DNA from: JAVBOD01 sp031551045
GTDB taxonomy: Bacteria > Bacteroidota > Bacteroidia > Bacteroidales > UBA932
Assembly: GCA_031551045.1 (NCBI GenBank)
Contig: JAVBOD010000042.1
Span: 1 to 22,816 of the forward strand
Direction of reading: 5' to 3'
Length of the DNA stretch: 22,816 bases
In this document: positions 7,909 to 16,029 of the stretch, in pieces
Layout of the letters: the number at the start of each line of letters is the position of its first letter
Position numbering within the stretch: position 1 is the first letter of the stretch
Notes under the pieces: generated by a model
What the model was told of the DNA's origin: nothing
Databases searched by the model: none
What the model saw: the letters and a program-made list of their open reading frames with translations, nothing else
Program-made: the position numbers and the translations under genes

Positions 7909-8078
7909 TTTGGCAAAAGCCTTTGTTATGCGTCGAATTTGTAACCGTCAGCTAACCCGCCCTGAACGAAGGTGTTCATTCGGGCAGGAGCTGGACGGCC
8001 CTGAACTTGCTGCTTTTCATGGCCGTTGGATTTATCCAACGGATGATAAGTGTGCTATAAATAAGGCTTTAGCCGAAA
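7909..8078. repeat. Second palindromic intergenic repeat
   Basis: The ends are imperfect inverted copies: TTTGGCAAAAGCCTT at 7909-7923 against TTTCGGCTAAAGCCTT read backwards from 8078, with further similarity inward (TTAT). Inside are a perfect hairpin CCGTTGGAT-TT-ATCCAACGG (8023-8042), a bulged hairpin at 7959-7985 (GCCC-TGAAC paired with GTTCA-GGGC) and two similar AGCT...GCCCTGAAC segments (about 7950-7967 and 7990-8006). It is non-coding. The look is that of an intergenic REP/MITE-class repeat; I see no clear target duplication. Confidence 0.5.
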
Positions 8079-8176
8079 TTTAATAGAGCGGCCTTTCTCC
8101 AAATGCACGATGAGTACAGCTACTTAGTTTTCACGGCTTTATTATTGCAATACAACGATAATCTTAAAAATTCATA

Positions 8177-8184
8177 TATCTTTG
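8177..8184 (+). promoter_or_regulatory. Exact -7 box just upstream of the TPR gene
   Basis: TATCTTTG matches TAnnTTTG exactly, but it ends only 4 bases before the ATG at 8189 and lacks a TTTG about 19 bases upstream. If used, the transcript would start at or within the start codon (leaderless). It may be a chance match. Confidence 0.35.
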
Positions 8185-8188
8185 TGTC

Positions 8189-9922
8189 ATGAAAACACGT
8201 TATGATAAGATATACCCAATATGCCTATGCGTTATATTATTGGCCCTCGGATCATGTTCTAAAAAAATGATTCCTGTGTCTGATGTTGCTAAGGTGAAAC
8301 CTCTTACGGAAAAGCAACAATTGGAAAAAGCCTATTATTTTGCAGAAGGAATAAAAGCCTACAATTTGAATGATTGGCCGAATGCGCAAGCCTTACTCCT
8401 CAAGGCTATTAAAATAGATCCGGGATGTGACGCCTGTTATTATCAACTGGCAAATTTATATATCAACTCCGGCATTTTACCCGAAGCCACTTCCTTTAGC
8501 GAATCTGCCGTACGTTTGGATACGTCGAACTTTTGGTATAAACTACAACTGGCGCGTTTCTATACGATGGGGCGGCGCTATAACGATGCTATTATCGTTT
8601 TCTCGAACCTGATGAACGAACGTCGCGATTTACCCGATTTATATTATGATTTGGCGTCCTTGTATATCACCTCAAAGCAACCTGATAAAGCGTTGGAAAC
8701 CCTTGACCAGGCTGCCGATAAATTTGGCTACACGGAGCAATCTGCCGGCGTAAGAATTGAATTGCTGCAATCGCTCGGGCGGCATGAGGAAGCATTGGAA
8801 TTATTGGAAGAATTGTCGGAAAATTTTCCTTCGGCTCGCTATTATTCTATGTTGGGCGAGGTGTATTCCGATATGGGGAAAGACTCTCTGGGCTTGGCAT
8901 ATTTTCAGCAAGCATTGGAGCTGAATGCCGATTTTACTCCGGCATTGTTTGGTGAAGCCGACTATTATCGTCGCGTAAATAAGTTGAGTATATTTTTTGA
9001 TAAGCTAAATACGGTGTTTGAAAACAATGCCGTAGAAAAGAATTACAAAACGGAATACCTTTCCATGATGTTACGTATGCCGCAATTCGCGGCGTCTTTT
9101 CCGCAGCAATTCGATACGTTGTTTATGTATCTGCGTACGCCTCCCGATACACTGACAGAGCCGATTTATGGAGGCTATTTGTTGCAAACGGGAAAAGTGG
9201 ATAGCGCTATTACGGTGTTTAAAAACAATATGCTCCGATATCCCGAAAGCGAAGATGCATTGGAACAGTATCTTTCGGTTATTTACTATACAAATAATTG
9301 GGACACATTAAGTAAATATGCGGCCATCGCTATGCATAAATATCCCCAAAAGGTGCCTTTTTATACGATGGCGGCTATTGCACAATGGCAATTGAAGCAT
9401 GTGCCGGCCGCTATTGCCGTATTGGAAAAAGCAGTGCCGCTATCGGAAGAAAAATCTCCACAACAAATAGAAACATATGCTCTTTTGGGCGATTTATATC
9501 ATGAGGCAGGAAATGCTAAAAAAGCATATGATGCCTATGAAAAAGTGTTGGCGGTGGACAGCTTGAATGTCGTGGTGCTGAACAATTACGCCTATTACCT
9601 GAGCCTGGAAGATAAGCATTTGGATAAGGCTTATGCCATGAGCAAAAAAGCGATTACCATAGAAGCGAATAATGCAACCTATCTCGACACCTTCGGTTGG
9701 ATTTTATTTAAAACGGGAAAAGCCATCGAAGCGAAAGCTATTTTCCGGAATGCCATGTTGTATGGAGGGAAGGAAAGTGCGGTGATTTTAGATCATTATG
9801 CCGATGTGTTGCATGCTTTGGGGGAGAATGATTTGGCTGCTGTATATTGGGAGCTGTCGTTGGAAAAAGAGAAAAATCCGGAAGTGAAAAAGAAATTAGA
9901 CCAATTGAAGTCGAAAAAATAG
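8189..9922 (+). CDS. TPR-repeat lipoprotein
   Basis: This 577-residue protein has a signal peptide ending in LGSC (Cys23), hence a lipoprotein probably facing the periplasm or outer membrane. Tetratricopeptide units are visible at about residues 47-185 (for example AEGIKAYNLNDWPNAQALLLKAIKIDP) and 430-570 (for example LLGDLYHEAGNAKKAYDAYEKVLAVD, residues around 435-460), with degenerate helical hairpins between. TPRs scaffold protein-protein contacts; no enzyme motif is present. It is the first gene of a run with the M23-like gene 15 bases downstream, suggesting a joint envelope role. In many Bacteroidales a TPR protein of this kind follows dut; here repeats and a DUF4136 gene lie between. 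No in-frame alternative start keeps the signal peptide. Confidence 0.9.
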   Translation: MKTRYDKIYPICLCVILLALGSCSKKMIPVSDVAKVKPLTEKQQLEKAYYFAEGIKAYNLNDWPNAQALLLKAIKIDPGCDACYYQLANLYINSGILPEATSFSESAVRLDTSNFWYKLQLARFYTMGRRYNDAIIVFSNLMNERRDLPDLYYDLASLYITSKQPDKALETLDQAADKFGYTEQSAGVRIELLQSLGRHEEALELLEELSENFPSARYYSMLGEVYSDMGKDSLGLAYFQQALELNADFTPALFGEADYYRRVNKLSIFFDKLNTVFENNAVEKNYKTEYLSMMLRMPQFAASFPQQFDTLFMYLRTPPDTLTEPIYGGYLLQTGKVDSAITVFKNNMLRYPESEDALEQYLSVIYYTNNWDTLSKYAAIAMHKYPQKVPFYTMAAIAQWQLKHVPAAIAVLEKAVPLSEEKSPQQIETYALLGDLYHEAGNAKKAYDAYEKVLAVDSLNVVVLNNYAYYLSLEDKHLDKAYAMSKKAITIEANNATYLDTFGWILFKTGKAIEAKAIFRNAMLYGGKESAVILDHYADVLHALGENDLAAVYWELSLEKEKNPEVKKKLDQLKSKK

Positions 9923-9937
9923 AAACCGAAAAATAGT

Positions 9938-11131
9938 TTGCATAAAAATTACTACATACTGCTTTGCTTTTGTTTGCTGTTCTCCGGTATGCATTTATCG
10001 GCGCAGTCTGTTTCGGATTTGAACAGCCGCCGTCAAAAAACGGAAAAGGAAATAGCGTATATTAATTCCTTGTTGCAGGATAATAAAAACCAACAAAAAT
10101 CGGGGATGGAACGGTTAACGCTGGTGCAACGGAAGATAAAATCGCGTAAACAATTGATTGCCGATATTGATGCTCAAATCCATCTTCTCGAAAAACAAAT
10201 AGACGGCAAAAAAGATCGCGTGTCGGGTTTGGAACAGAATCTGGATGCTCTTCAAAAATCGTATGAGCGCTTGCTATACCAAGCTTACAAAAATAGAGAT
10301 AAGCGTTTGTGGTGGATGTATATTCTGGGCAGTAACGACTTAGGTTTAGCGTATCGCCGTTGGCAATATTTCAAAAGTTATTCCGATTATATCAACGCGC
10401 AAGCCTTGAAAATTAAACAGGCAAAATCGGACTTGCAGGTTGAAATTAAATCGTTGAATGATTCGAAAGAAGAATTAGCGCAACGCATGAAGGATAGGCA
10501 AAAAGAAGTGCAAAGCATGCAAACGGAAGAGGCCGAGTCGCAACAAATTATTCAGAATCTCGCGGGAGAAGAGAAAAAGCTGCGCCAGCAAATGAGCGAA
10601 AAACGGAAAGTAGTGGAGCGGCTGAACAAAGAAATTGAAAGGATTATTGCCGAAGAAGCTAAAAAAGCCGCTAAAGAACAAAAGAGTAAGGGGCTTTCCG
10701 AACTTCCGGCTGCAGAAAGAGCCTTGTCGGCCGGATTTGAGAACAATCGCGGCCGGTTGCCATGGCCGGTACGAAATGGAGTGGTGGTCGAGAAATTCGG
10801 AGAACATCCGCATGCGGTATTGAAAGGCGTGAAAGTAGTTTGCAACGGCGTGAATATTTCCACGGAAAAAAATAGCGATGCGCTTTGTGTGTTCGAAGGA
10901 ACCGTAACACGTATTTTTTCGGTACCCGGCATGCAAACGTGTGTAATGATAAAGCATGGCGAATATTTTACCATTTATTGCAAATTGCAAACGGTCAATG
11001 TAAAAGTAGGCGACAAAGTCCCGACGCGTAATAGTATTGGAACGGTGTTTACCGGCGACGAAACAATTCTCAATTTTCAAATCTGGAAAGGCACTGCAAA
11101 ATTAAATCCCGAGCTTTGGTTGACTCAATAG
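9938..11131 (+). CDS. EnvC-like protein: coiled coil plus degenerate M23/LytM domain
   Basis: This 397-residue protein appears to start with TTG at 9938: an in-frame stop lies at 9920-9922, and the first ATG (residue 18) would remove the signal peptide (cleavage near SAQ, residue 23). Residues about 25-255 are charged, heptad-like coiled coil. The C-terminal 120 residues match the LytM/M23 fold (VRNGVVVEKFGEHPH; then GTVTRIFSVPGM, VMIKHGEYFTIYCKL and GDETILNFQIWKG). The zinc ligands of active M23 enzymes are missing: the H-xxx-D region reads GVKVVCNGVNI, and the usual H-x-H before the final strand reads LNF. This is the architecture of EnvC, a non-catalytic activator of cell-wall amidases at division. 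The gene is 15 bases after the TPR gene and 7 before the M14 gene. Confidence 0.9.
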   Translation: MHKNYYILLCFCLLFSGMHLSAQSVSDLNSRRQKTEKEIAYINSLLQDNKNQQKSGMERLTLVQRKIKSRKQLIADIDAQIHLLEKQIDGKKDRVSGLEQNLDALQKSYERLLYQAYKNRDKRLWWMYILGSNDLGLAYRRWQYFKSYSDYINAQALKIKQAKSDLQVEIKSLNDSKEELAQRMKDRQKEVQSMQTEEAESQQIIQNLAGEEKKLRQQMSEKRKVVERLNKEIERIIAEEAKKAAKEQKSKGLSELPAAERALSAGFENNRGRLPWPVRNGVVVEKFGEHPHAVLKGVKVVCNGVNISTEKNSDALCVFEGTVTRIFSVPGMQTCVMIKHGEYFTIYCKLQTVNVKVGDKVPTRNSIGTVFTGDETILNFQIWKGTAKLNPELWLTQ

Positions 11132-11138
11132 TAACGCT

Positions 11139-12170
11139 ATGGAAAAGTTATTGAATAGTTACGAAAATTACCACGAAAAAGGCTTGGATATGCGTTTTGT
11201 AGCGCATGATGAAATAATCGGACGGCTTCAAAGGCTTCCCGGTATTTTTACCGTTTCACCAATCGGGGCCTCGTTTGAAGAACGTGCTATTTACGGCGTT
11301 CGTGCAGGGACGGGAACGATTCGGGTATTGCTTTGGACACAAATGCATGGCGACGAAAGTACGGCCACACGAAGTTTATTCGATGTGTTTAATTTTTTGA
11401 CAGCTACGGATAGCTCTTTTCAAGCGATGAGGACAACCTTGTTGGAAAAATTGGAGTTGTATTTTATCCCGATGCTGAATCCCGACGGAGCTATGCGTTG
11501 GCAACGCGAAACGGCACAGCAAATTGATATGAACCGCGATGCCCGGCGAGTGATAACCCCGGAAGCAACCTTGTTGCAATCGGTTGCCCGGGAATTCAAC
11601 CCGCAATTTGCATTTAATTTACACGACCAAAGTAAATATTATTCCGCCGGTTTTTCAAAGAATCCGGCTACCATCACGTTGCAGGCTCCTCCGGCCGATT
11701 GGCAAGAAACCGTTACGCATGCCAGAAAACAGGCGATACAACTGGTGGTGTGGATGAACCGTTTGTTGCAACAGCAAATTCCTAATTGTGTAGGACGCTG
11801 GAATGATGATTATGAACCGCGTGCTTTTGGTGAGTGGTTTCAATCGCAGAAGGCCGCGACGGTCTTAATTGAGTCGGGCGCATACTACAACGACCCGGAA
11901 CGGAACTACACCCGCAAACTGCATTTTTCGTTATTGTTGAATGCTTTGTATGCTATTGCCGCGCAGGCTTATGAAAAAGAAGATATGGCCGGTTATAAAA
12001 ATATTCCGCTTAACCGTAAAGAAGGAATATTCGACCGGATAGAGCGCGGTAAAACGCTTAGCTTAAACGGTAAAAGCTTTATAAGCGATATCGGTTATCG
12101 CGACGATGAAAAACTGCAAGTAACGGGCGATTTGCAGGATTTCGGAAGTTTGGAGGGGGCTTTAAAATAA
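11139..12170 (+). CDS. M14 family zinc carboxypeptidase, no signal peptide
   Basis: This 343-residue protein has carboxypeptidase A-type motifs: the HxxE zinc pair in QMHGDESTA (H70, E73), the substrate-binding segment NPDGAMRWQR (114-123) with DMNRDA (130-135, containing the NR pair), the third zinc ligand in FNLHDQ (H162), and a catalytic Glu in VLIESGAYYND (E245). All expected residues appear intact, so it should release C-terminal amino acids or act on a peptide-like linkage. No signal peptide or membrane segment is visible, so it should work in the cytoplasm, in contrast to its exported neighbours. The C-terminal roughly 70 residues (from about 270) form a small extra domain. It starts 7 bases after the M23-like gene stop, in the same operon. 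Confidence 0.9.
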   Translation: MEKLLNSYENYHEKGLDMRFVAHDEIIGRLQRLPGIFTVSPIGASFEERAIYGVRAGTGTIRVLLWTQMHGDESTATRSLFDVFNFLTATDSSFQAMRTTLLEKLELYFIPMLNPDGAMRWQRETAQQIDMNRDARRVITPEATLLQSVAREFNPQFAFNLHDQSKYYSAGFSKNPATITLQAPPADWQETVTHARKQAIQLVVWMNRLLQQQIPNCVGRWNDDYEPRAFGEWFQSQKAATVLIESGAYYNDPERNYTRKLHFSLLLNALYAIAAQAYEKEDMAGYKNIPLNRKEGIFDRIERGKTLSLNGKSFISDIGYRDDEKLQVTGDLQDFGSLEGALK

Positions 12171-12242
12171 GCCTTTTTCATGCTGCTCGAAGCGAAAAAT
12201 GAACCGAATAGCCGAGGGAAAAATATTACTAAAAAATAAATT

Positions 12243-14387
12243 ATGAAGAAAACATGTTTGTTGGCCGCGTTATGCGTACTATTGGCGGGGATTGCTTTTG
12301 CGCAAGACAAGAACCTGGAATTGGAACGGTTAATGGATAGGGCCTTGGCGCCGCAACGGTTACAAAATTTGCAATTTATTCCCGGCGGCAATGCCTTTGC
12401 GTATGTATTCGATAATACACTTAAAACGGCTACCGGTAATGATTCGTCAAAAGATTTGTTGACGCTTGACGCGTTGAACGAATTACTGAAATCGGCCGGC
12501 GAGCGAACGTTACCGGCTTTTCCTCCGGTGGAATTTACAAGCAATAATCTTTTTACATTTCAGGCAATGGCGAACGTATATTCTGTGGATTTGCAGGCGA
12601 AACAACTGAAAACAATACTGAAAATAGATAAAGCCGCCGAGAATGTGGACATTGAAAAACTAACAAAACGGGTTGCCTATACAAAAGGGAATAATTTATA
12701 CGTTTTGTCCGGAGAGCATGTGCAAGCTGTTTCGGATGAGAGCAACGAAGACATTGTATATGGCCAAGCGGCACACCGTTCGGAATTCGGTATCACGAAA
12801 GGGACATTTTGGTCGCCTGCCGGAAATTTATTGGCCTTTTATCGTGTCGATCAAACCATGGTGACCGATTATCCTTTAGTAAACATCAATACCCGTATTG
12901 CCGAAGCAACTCCCATAAAATACCCGATGGCCGGCATGACCAGTCATCAGGCTACCGTGGGTATCTATAATCCGGAAAGCGGGAAAATAGTTTATTTAAA
13001 CACCCGGAAAGATACATCGTTGGCCGAAAAAGAAAGCTATTTGACGAACATCACATGGAGCCCCGATGAAAAATATATTTATATCGCTAAATTAAATCGC
13101 GGGCAAAACCATATGCAGCTCAATTGTTACGATGTTGCTACCGGTAATTTTGTGAAAACATTATTTGAAGAGCATCATGCTAAATACGTAGAACCTTTGT
13201 TCGGCCTGTATTTCTTGCCCGGAAAGAATAATGAATTTTTGTACCTTAGCCAGCGCGACGGGTTCATGCATATTTACCATTACACGACTGACGGGAAATT
13301 AATCAAACAAGTAACGGCAGGGGAGTGGGTCGTAAAAAATATGGCCGGATTTAATGAGAAAGGAACAGCGGTTTTCTTTTATGCTACGAAAGAAAGTCCC
13401 TTGGAAACACATTTATATTCGGTGGAAATTAAAACCGGGAAAATAGAACGGATTACACGGCAAAAAGGCACGCACACTGTAGTGATGAACGATAAGGGCG
13501 ATTTATTTTTAGATACTTATACCAGCCGTTCTGTGCCCGTAGAACATCTTTTGTTGGATAGAAAAGGAAACACAATATCGACTATTCATACAGCCGCCAA
13601 TCCCTTGAAAGATTACCGGATGCCTGAGATGGAAATACTTACTGTAAAATCAGCCGACGGGCAAACAGATTTGTACGGGCGCCTGATAAAACCGGCTAAC
13701 TTCGATGCTACTAAAAAATATCCGGTAGTGGTATATGTATATGGCGGCCCGCATTCCCAATTAATCAACGAAAGCTGGATGGGTGGCGCCAATTTATATT
13801 TCCTGTTCCTGGCGCAACAAGGCTATGTGGTGTGGACACTCGATAGCCGCGGCTCCGCAAATCGTGGCTTTGCTTTTGAAAGCGCTATACATCGTCGTTT
13901 AGGAGAGGCGGAATGTGCCGACCAAATGAAAGGAGTGGATTATTTAAAAACCTTGCCCTTTGTCGATGCTAATCGCATAGCGGTCGATGGATGGAGCTAC
14001 GGAGGCTTTATGTCCATTTCATTAAAACTTCGTTATCCGGGTGTGTTTAAAGTGGCTACGGCCGGTGGCCCCGTGGTGGATTGGAAATGGTACGAAATTA
14101 TGTACGGCGAACGCTATGCCGGGAATCCCAATGATAATAAGGAAGGCTATGCGTCATCGAGTGTATTGGGCTATGTAAAAAATTTGCAGGGAAAATTGTT
14201 AGTGATTCACGGAGCACAAGACCCGACGGTAGTTTGGCAGAACTCGCTTTGTTTTTTAGACGCCTGCATCAAACAAAAAAAGCAAGTGGATTACTTCGTA
14301 TATCCCAATCACGAGCATAATGTAAGAGGAATGGATAGAATTCACTTGTACGAAAAGTTGTACAACTACTATCAGGATAATTTGTGA
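12243..14387 (+). CDS. S9 family dipeptidyl peptidase (DPP4-like)
   Basis: This 714-residue exported serine peptidase has a signal peptide cleaved near AFA-Q (residues 19-21). It has a beta-propeller of roughly residues 90-470, including the DPP IV-type segment HRSEFGITKGTFWSP (about 178-192) and LAFYRVDQTMVTDYP. An alpha/beta hydrolase domain follows from about 490. The catalytic triad is visible: Ser585 in GWSYGGF, Asp660 in HGAQDPTV and His692 in NHEHNVRG. The family removes N-terminal dipeptides, often with Pro or Ala in the second position, in the periplasm and feeds peptide catabolism. It follows the M14 gene after 72 bases that contain no clear promoter or hairpin, so it may be read from the upstream operon. 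Confidence 0.95.
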   Translation: MKKTCLLAALCVLLAGIAFAQDKNLELERLMDRALAPQRLQNLQFIPGGNAFAYVFDNTLKTATGNDSSKDLLTLDALNELLKSAGERTLPAFPPVEFTSNNLFTFQAMANVYSVDLQAKQLKTILKIDKAAENVDIEKLTKRVAYTKGNNLYVLSGEHVQAVSDESNEDIVYGQAAHRSEFGITKGTFWSPAGNLLAFYRVDQTMVTDYPLVNINTRIAEATPIKYPMAGMTSHQATVGIYNPESGKIVYLNTRKDTSLAEKESYLTNITWSPDEKYIYIAKLNRGQNHMQLNCYDVATGNFVKTLFEEHHAKYVEPLFGLYFLPGKNNEFLYLSQRDGFMHIYHYTTDGKLIKQVTAGEWVVKNMAGFNEKGTAVFFYATKESPLETHLYSVEIKTGKIERITRQKGTHTVVMNDKGDLFLDTYTSRSVPVEHLLLDRKGNTISTIHTAANPLKDYRMPEMEILTVKSADGQTDLYGRLIKPANFDATKKYPVVVYVYGGPHSQLINESWMGGANLYFLFLAQQGYVVWTLDSRGSANRGFAFESAIHRRLGEAECADQMKGVDYLKTLPFVDANRIAVDGWSYGGFMSISLKLRYPGVFKVATAGGPVVDWKWYEIMYGERYAGNPNDNKEGYASSSVLGYVKNLQGKLLVIHGAQDPTVVWQNSLCFLDACIKQKKQVDYFVYPNHEHNVRGMDRIHLYEKLYNYYQDNL

Positions 14388-14432
14388 TATTAAATCGTGG
14401 AGATATAGTATCGCGGGGCATTTAAAAGAGTG

Positions 14433-15380
14433 ATGGATTCGTCAGTAACATTTACGGGGATTGTCTTCAAACACACCGGAAGCCATTACCTGGTACGGCA
14501 TCCGGAAAGCCATGCTTTAATTGATTGTGTCGTGCGGGGAAAGCTTCGCCTGAAAGATTTGTCCACGACGAATCCGATAGCGGTGGGCGACAAGGTGGAT
14601 GTTGAGTTGACCGCCGAAACCGAAGGAGCTATTGTGGCCATTCATTCGCGCAGAAATTATATTATCCGGCGCTCGACTAATCTTTCGCGGCAAGCGCATG
14701 TCATTGCGGCCAATATTGATTGTGCTTATCTGGTGGTTACGATGGACTTCCCAAGTACGCGCTTGGAATTTATCGACCGTTTTTTAGTCACTTGCGAAGC
14801 CTATAAAGTACCCGTAAAAATAGTGGTGAACAAAATGGATTTGTATGACGAAGCGTTGTTGGAACAATTGCAGGCATTCAAAGAAATATACCGTTCGGCC
14901 GGTTACGAAATAGTCGAGGTATCGGCTATAACCGGCCTGAATATAGAAAAACTGCGGGATGAAATCGGCAATGGTAAATTATGCCTCTTTTCCGGTTCAT
15001 CAGGCGTTGGGAAATCGTCGTTGATAAACGCGATTGATCCTACTTTACAACTTCGTACGGGAATGATTTCCGGCTATCATCAAAAAGGAATGCATACGAC
15101 TACTTTTTATGAAGCATTTGAAATAAACACCGGTGGATATATTATCGATACGCCGGGTATCAAGGGGTTTGGCTTGGTCGATTTGGAAAAAGAAGAGCTC
15201 TATCACTTTTTCCCGGAGATTTTCAACTATGCGGCAGGTTGCAAGTTCAATGCATGCTTGCACCTGCACGAGCCTCAATGCGCGGTGAAAGAAGCCGTAG
15301 AGCGAGGAGATATTAGCATAGAACGCTACGAAAGCTATTTGAAAATGCTCGACGATGAAGGAGAAAAATATCGTTCTTAA
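14433..15380 (+). CDS. rsgA: Ribosome small-subunit biogenesis GTPase RsgA
   Basis: This circularly permuted GTPase matures the 30S subunit, clearing assembly factors and monitoring the decoding site. An OB-fold comes first (about 5-75), then the GTPase motifs in permuted order: G4 NKMD (about 133-136), G1 GSSGVGKSS (about 188-196) and G3 DTPG (about 239-242). Last is a zinc-binding knuckle in the Cys-x4-Cys-x-His-x5-Cys spacing (CKFNACLH through the Cys of EPQC). A GTG directly before the ATG at 14433 could add one residue; I chose the ATG. The 45-base gap to the DPP gene has no terminator. The gene converges on the minus-strand kinase-like gene, whose end is only 9 bases away. Confidence 0.97.
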   Translation: MDSSVTFTGIVFKHTGSHYLVRHPESHALIDCVVRGKLRLKDLSTTNPIAVGDKVDVELTAETEGAIVAIHSRRNYIIRRSTNLSRQAHVIAANIDCAYLVVTMDFPSTRLEFIDRFLVTCEAYKVPVKIVVNKMDLYDEALLEQLQAFKEIYRSAGYEIVEVSAITGLNIEKLRDEIGNGKLCLFSGSSGVGKSSLINAIDPTLQLRTGMISGYHQKGMHTTTFYEAFEINTGGYIIDTPGIKGFGLVDLEKEELYHFFPEIFNYAAGCKFNACLHLHEPQCAVKEAVERGDISIERYESYLKMLDDEGEKYRS

Positions 15381-15389
15381 AATGATATT

Positions 15390-16028
15390 TCATTCCAAGT
15401 TTTTCATCCCGAATTTCTTCTCTGCAAAGGCATGGATAAATTCCACCGTATCATCAATGCCGAGCACCGAAGAGTTCAGGCACAGATGATAGGATGCCGC
15501 TGCACCCCACACTTTATTGCTGTAATAATTGTAATATCCGGCCCTGCGTTTGTCAACTTGTTCGATTACATGTTGTGCTTTTTCCCGGCTTATTTGCTGC
15601 GCATCCGCTATGCGCCGGATTCTATCCTCCAAATCGGCGCTGATAAATATATTCAGGGAACGCGGATGGTCGCGGAGAACATAGTCGGCGCACCGGCCTA
15701 TAAAAAGGCAGGATTGTTTTTCCGCCAAATGGCGAATCGCTTCGCTTTGAATGCGAAATAAAACATCGCCTCTTAAATAATCGTCGTTCAAATAACCTTC
15801 ATTCAGCGGATTGGAGAACCACCCGAAAAGATTTCCAAACCATCCGAAGCGGCTTTTTTCATCGGCCTGCTCAAAGAATTTTTTAGACAAACCGCTTTCT
15901 TTAGAAGCTTCTCTAAGTAACTCCTTGTCGTAAAAATTAATTCCTAACCGCTTGGAAAGTTTTTCTCCGATTAGTAAGCCTCCGCTTCCTAATTGCCGGC
16001 CGATGTTGATTACATATTTGTCTGTCAT
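15390..16028 (-). CDS. Cytidylate kinase-like family protein
   Basis: This is a 212-residue protein if started at the ATG at 16028. The longer open frame to 16082 lies inside the MATE gene and is unlikely, because an AGGAGG sits 9 bases before 16028. The N-terminus INIGRQLGSGGLLIGEKLSKRLG (residues 7-29) is the phosphate-binding region typical of the cytidylate-kinase-like family (Pfam Cytidylate_kin2), followed by FYDKELLREAS and a mid-region FIGRCADYVL (about residues 106-115). The loop RQLGSGG differs from the classical GxxxxGKS/T. Substrate is unproven; this family is distinct from housekeeping Cmk. The ATG follows the MATE stop by one base, so translation is coupled. Confidence 0.88.
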   Translation of the reverse strand: MTDKYVINIGRQLGSGGLLIGEKLSKRLGINFYDKELLREASKESGLSKKFFEQADEKSRFGWFGNLFGWFSNPLNEGYLNDDYLRGDVLFRIQSEAIRHLAEKQSCLFIGRCADYVLRDHPRSLNIFISADLEDRIRRIADAQQISREKAQHVIEQVDKRRAGYYNYYSNKVWGAAASYHLCLNSSVLGIDDTVEFIHAFAEKKFGMKNLE

Positions 16029-16029
16029 A

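Larger units (their letters stand above)
7338..8188. other. Gene-free, repeat-bearing intergenic stretch
   Basis: No credible coding frame is present in these 850 bases. The left part (7338-7580) is plain AT-rich sequence in which I see nothing definite. From 7585 on it holds a short T-tailed hairpin, a MITE-like palindromic element (7655-7861 with flanks) and a second palindromic repeat (about 7909-8078). The last 110 bases lead into the TPR gene. The stretch separates dut from the TPR/M23 genes that I would expect to lie closer in related genomes. Confidence 0.7.

Noticed and set aside
7338..8188. CRISPR array or tRNA cluster in the long intergenic region
   Set aside because: The repeats are inverted and of two kinds, not evenly spaced direct repeats, and no cloverleaf can be drawn.
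10475..11080. 201-residue minus-strand open frame opposite the M23-like gene
   Set aside because: It is Phe/Leu/His-rich with no recognisable motif and lies fully antisense to a gene with clear domains. Typical shadow of an A-rich coiled-coil gene.
12095..12544. 149-residue minus-strand open frame spanning the M14/DPP junction
   Set aside because: Antisense to two supported genes; composition is low-complexity Ser/Phe/Lys with no signal peptide or fold signature.
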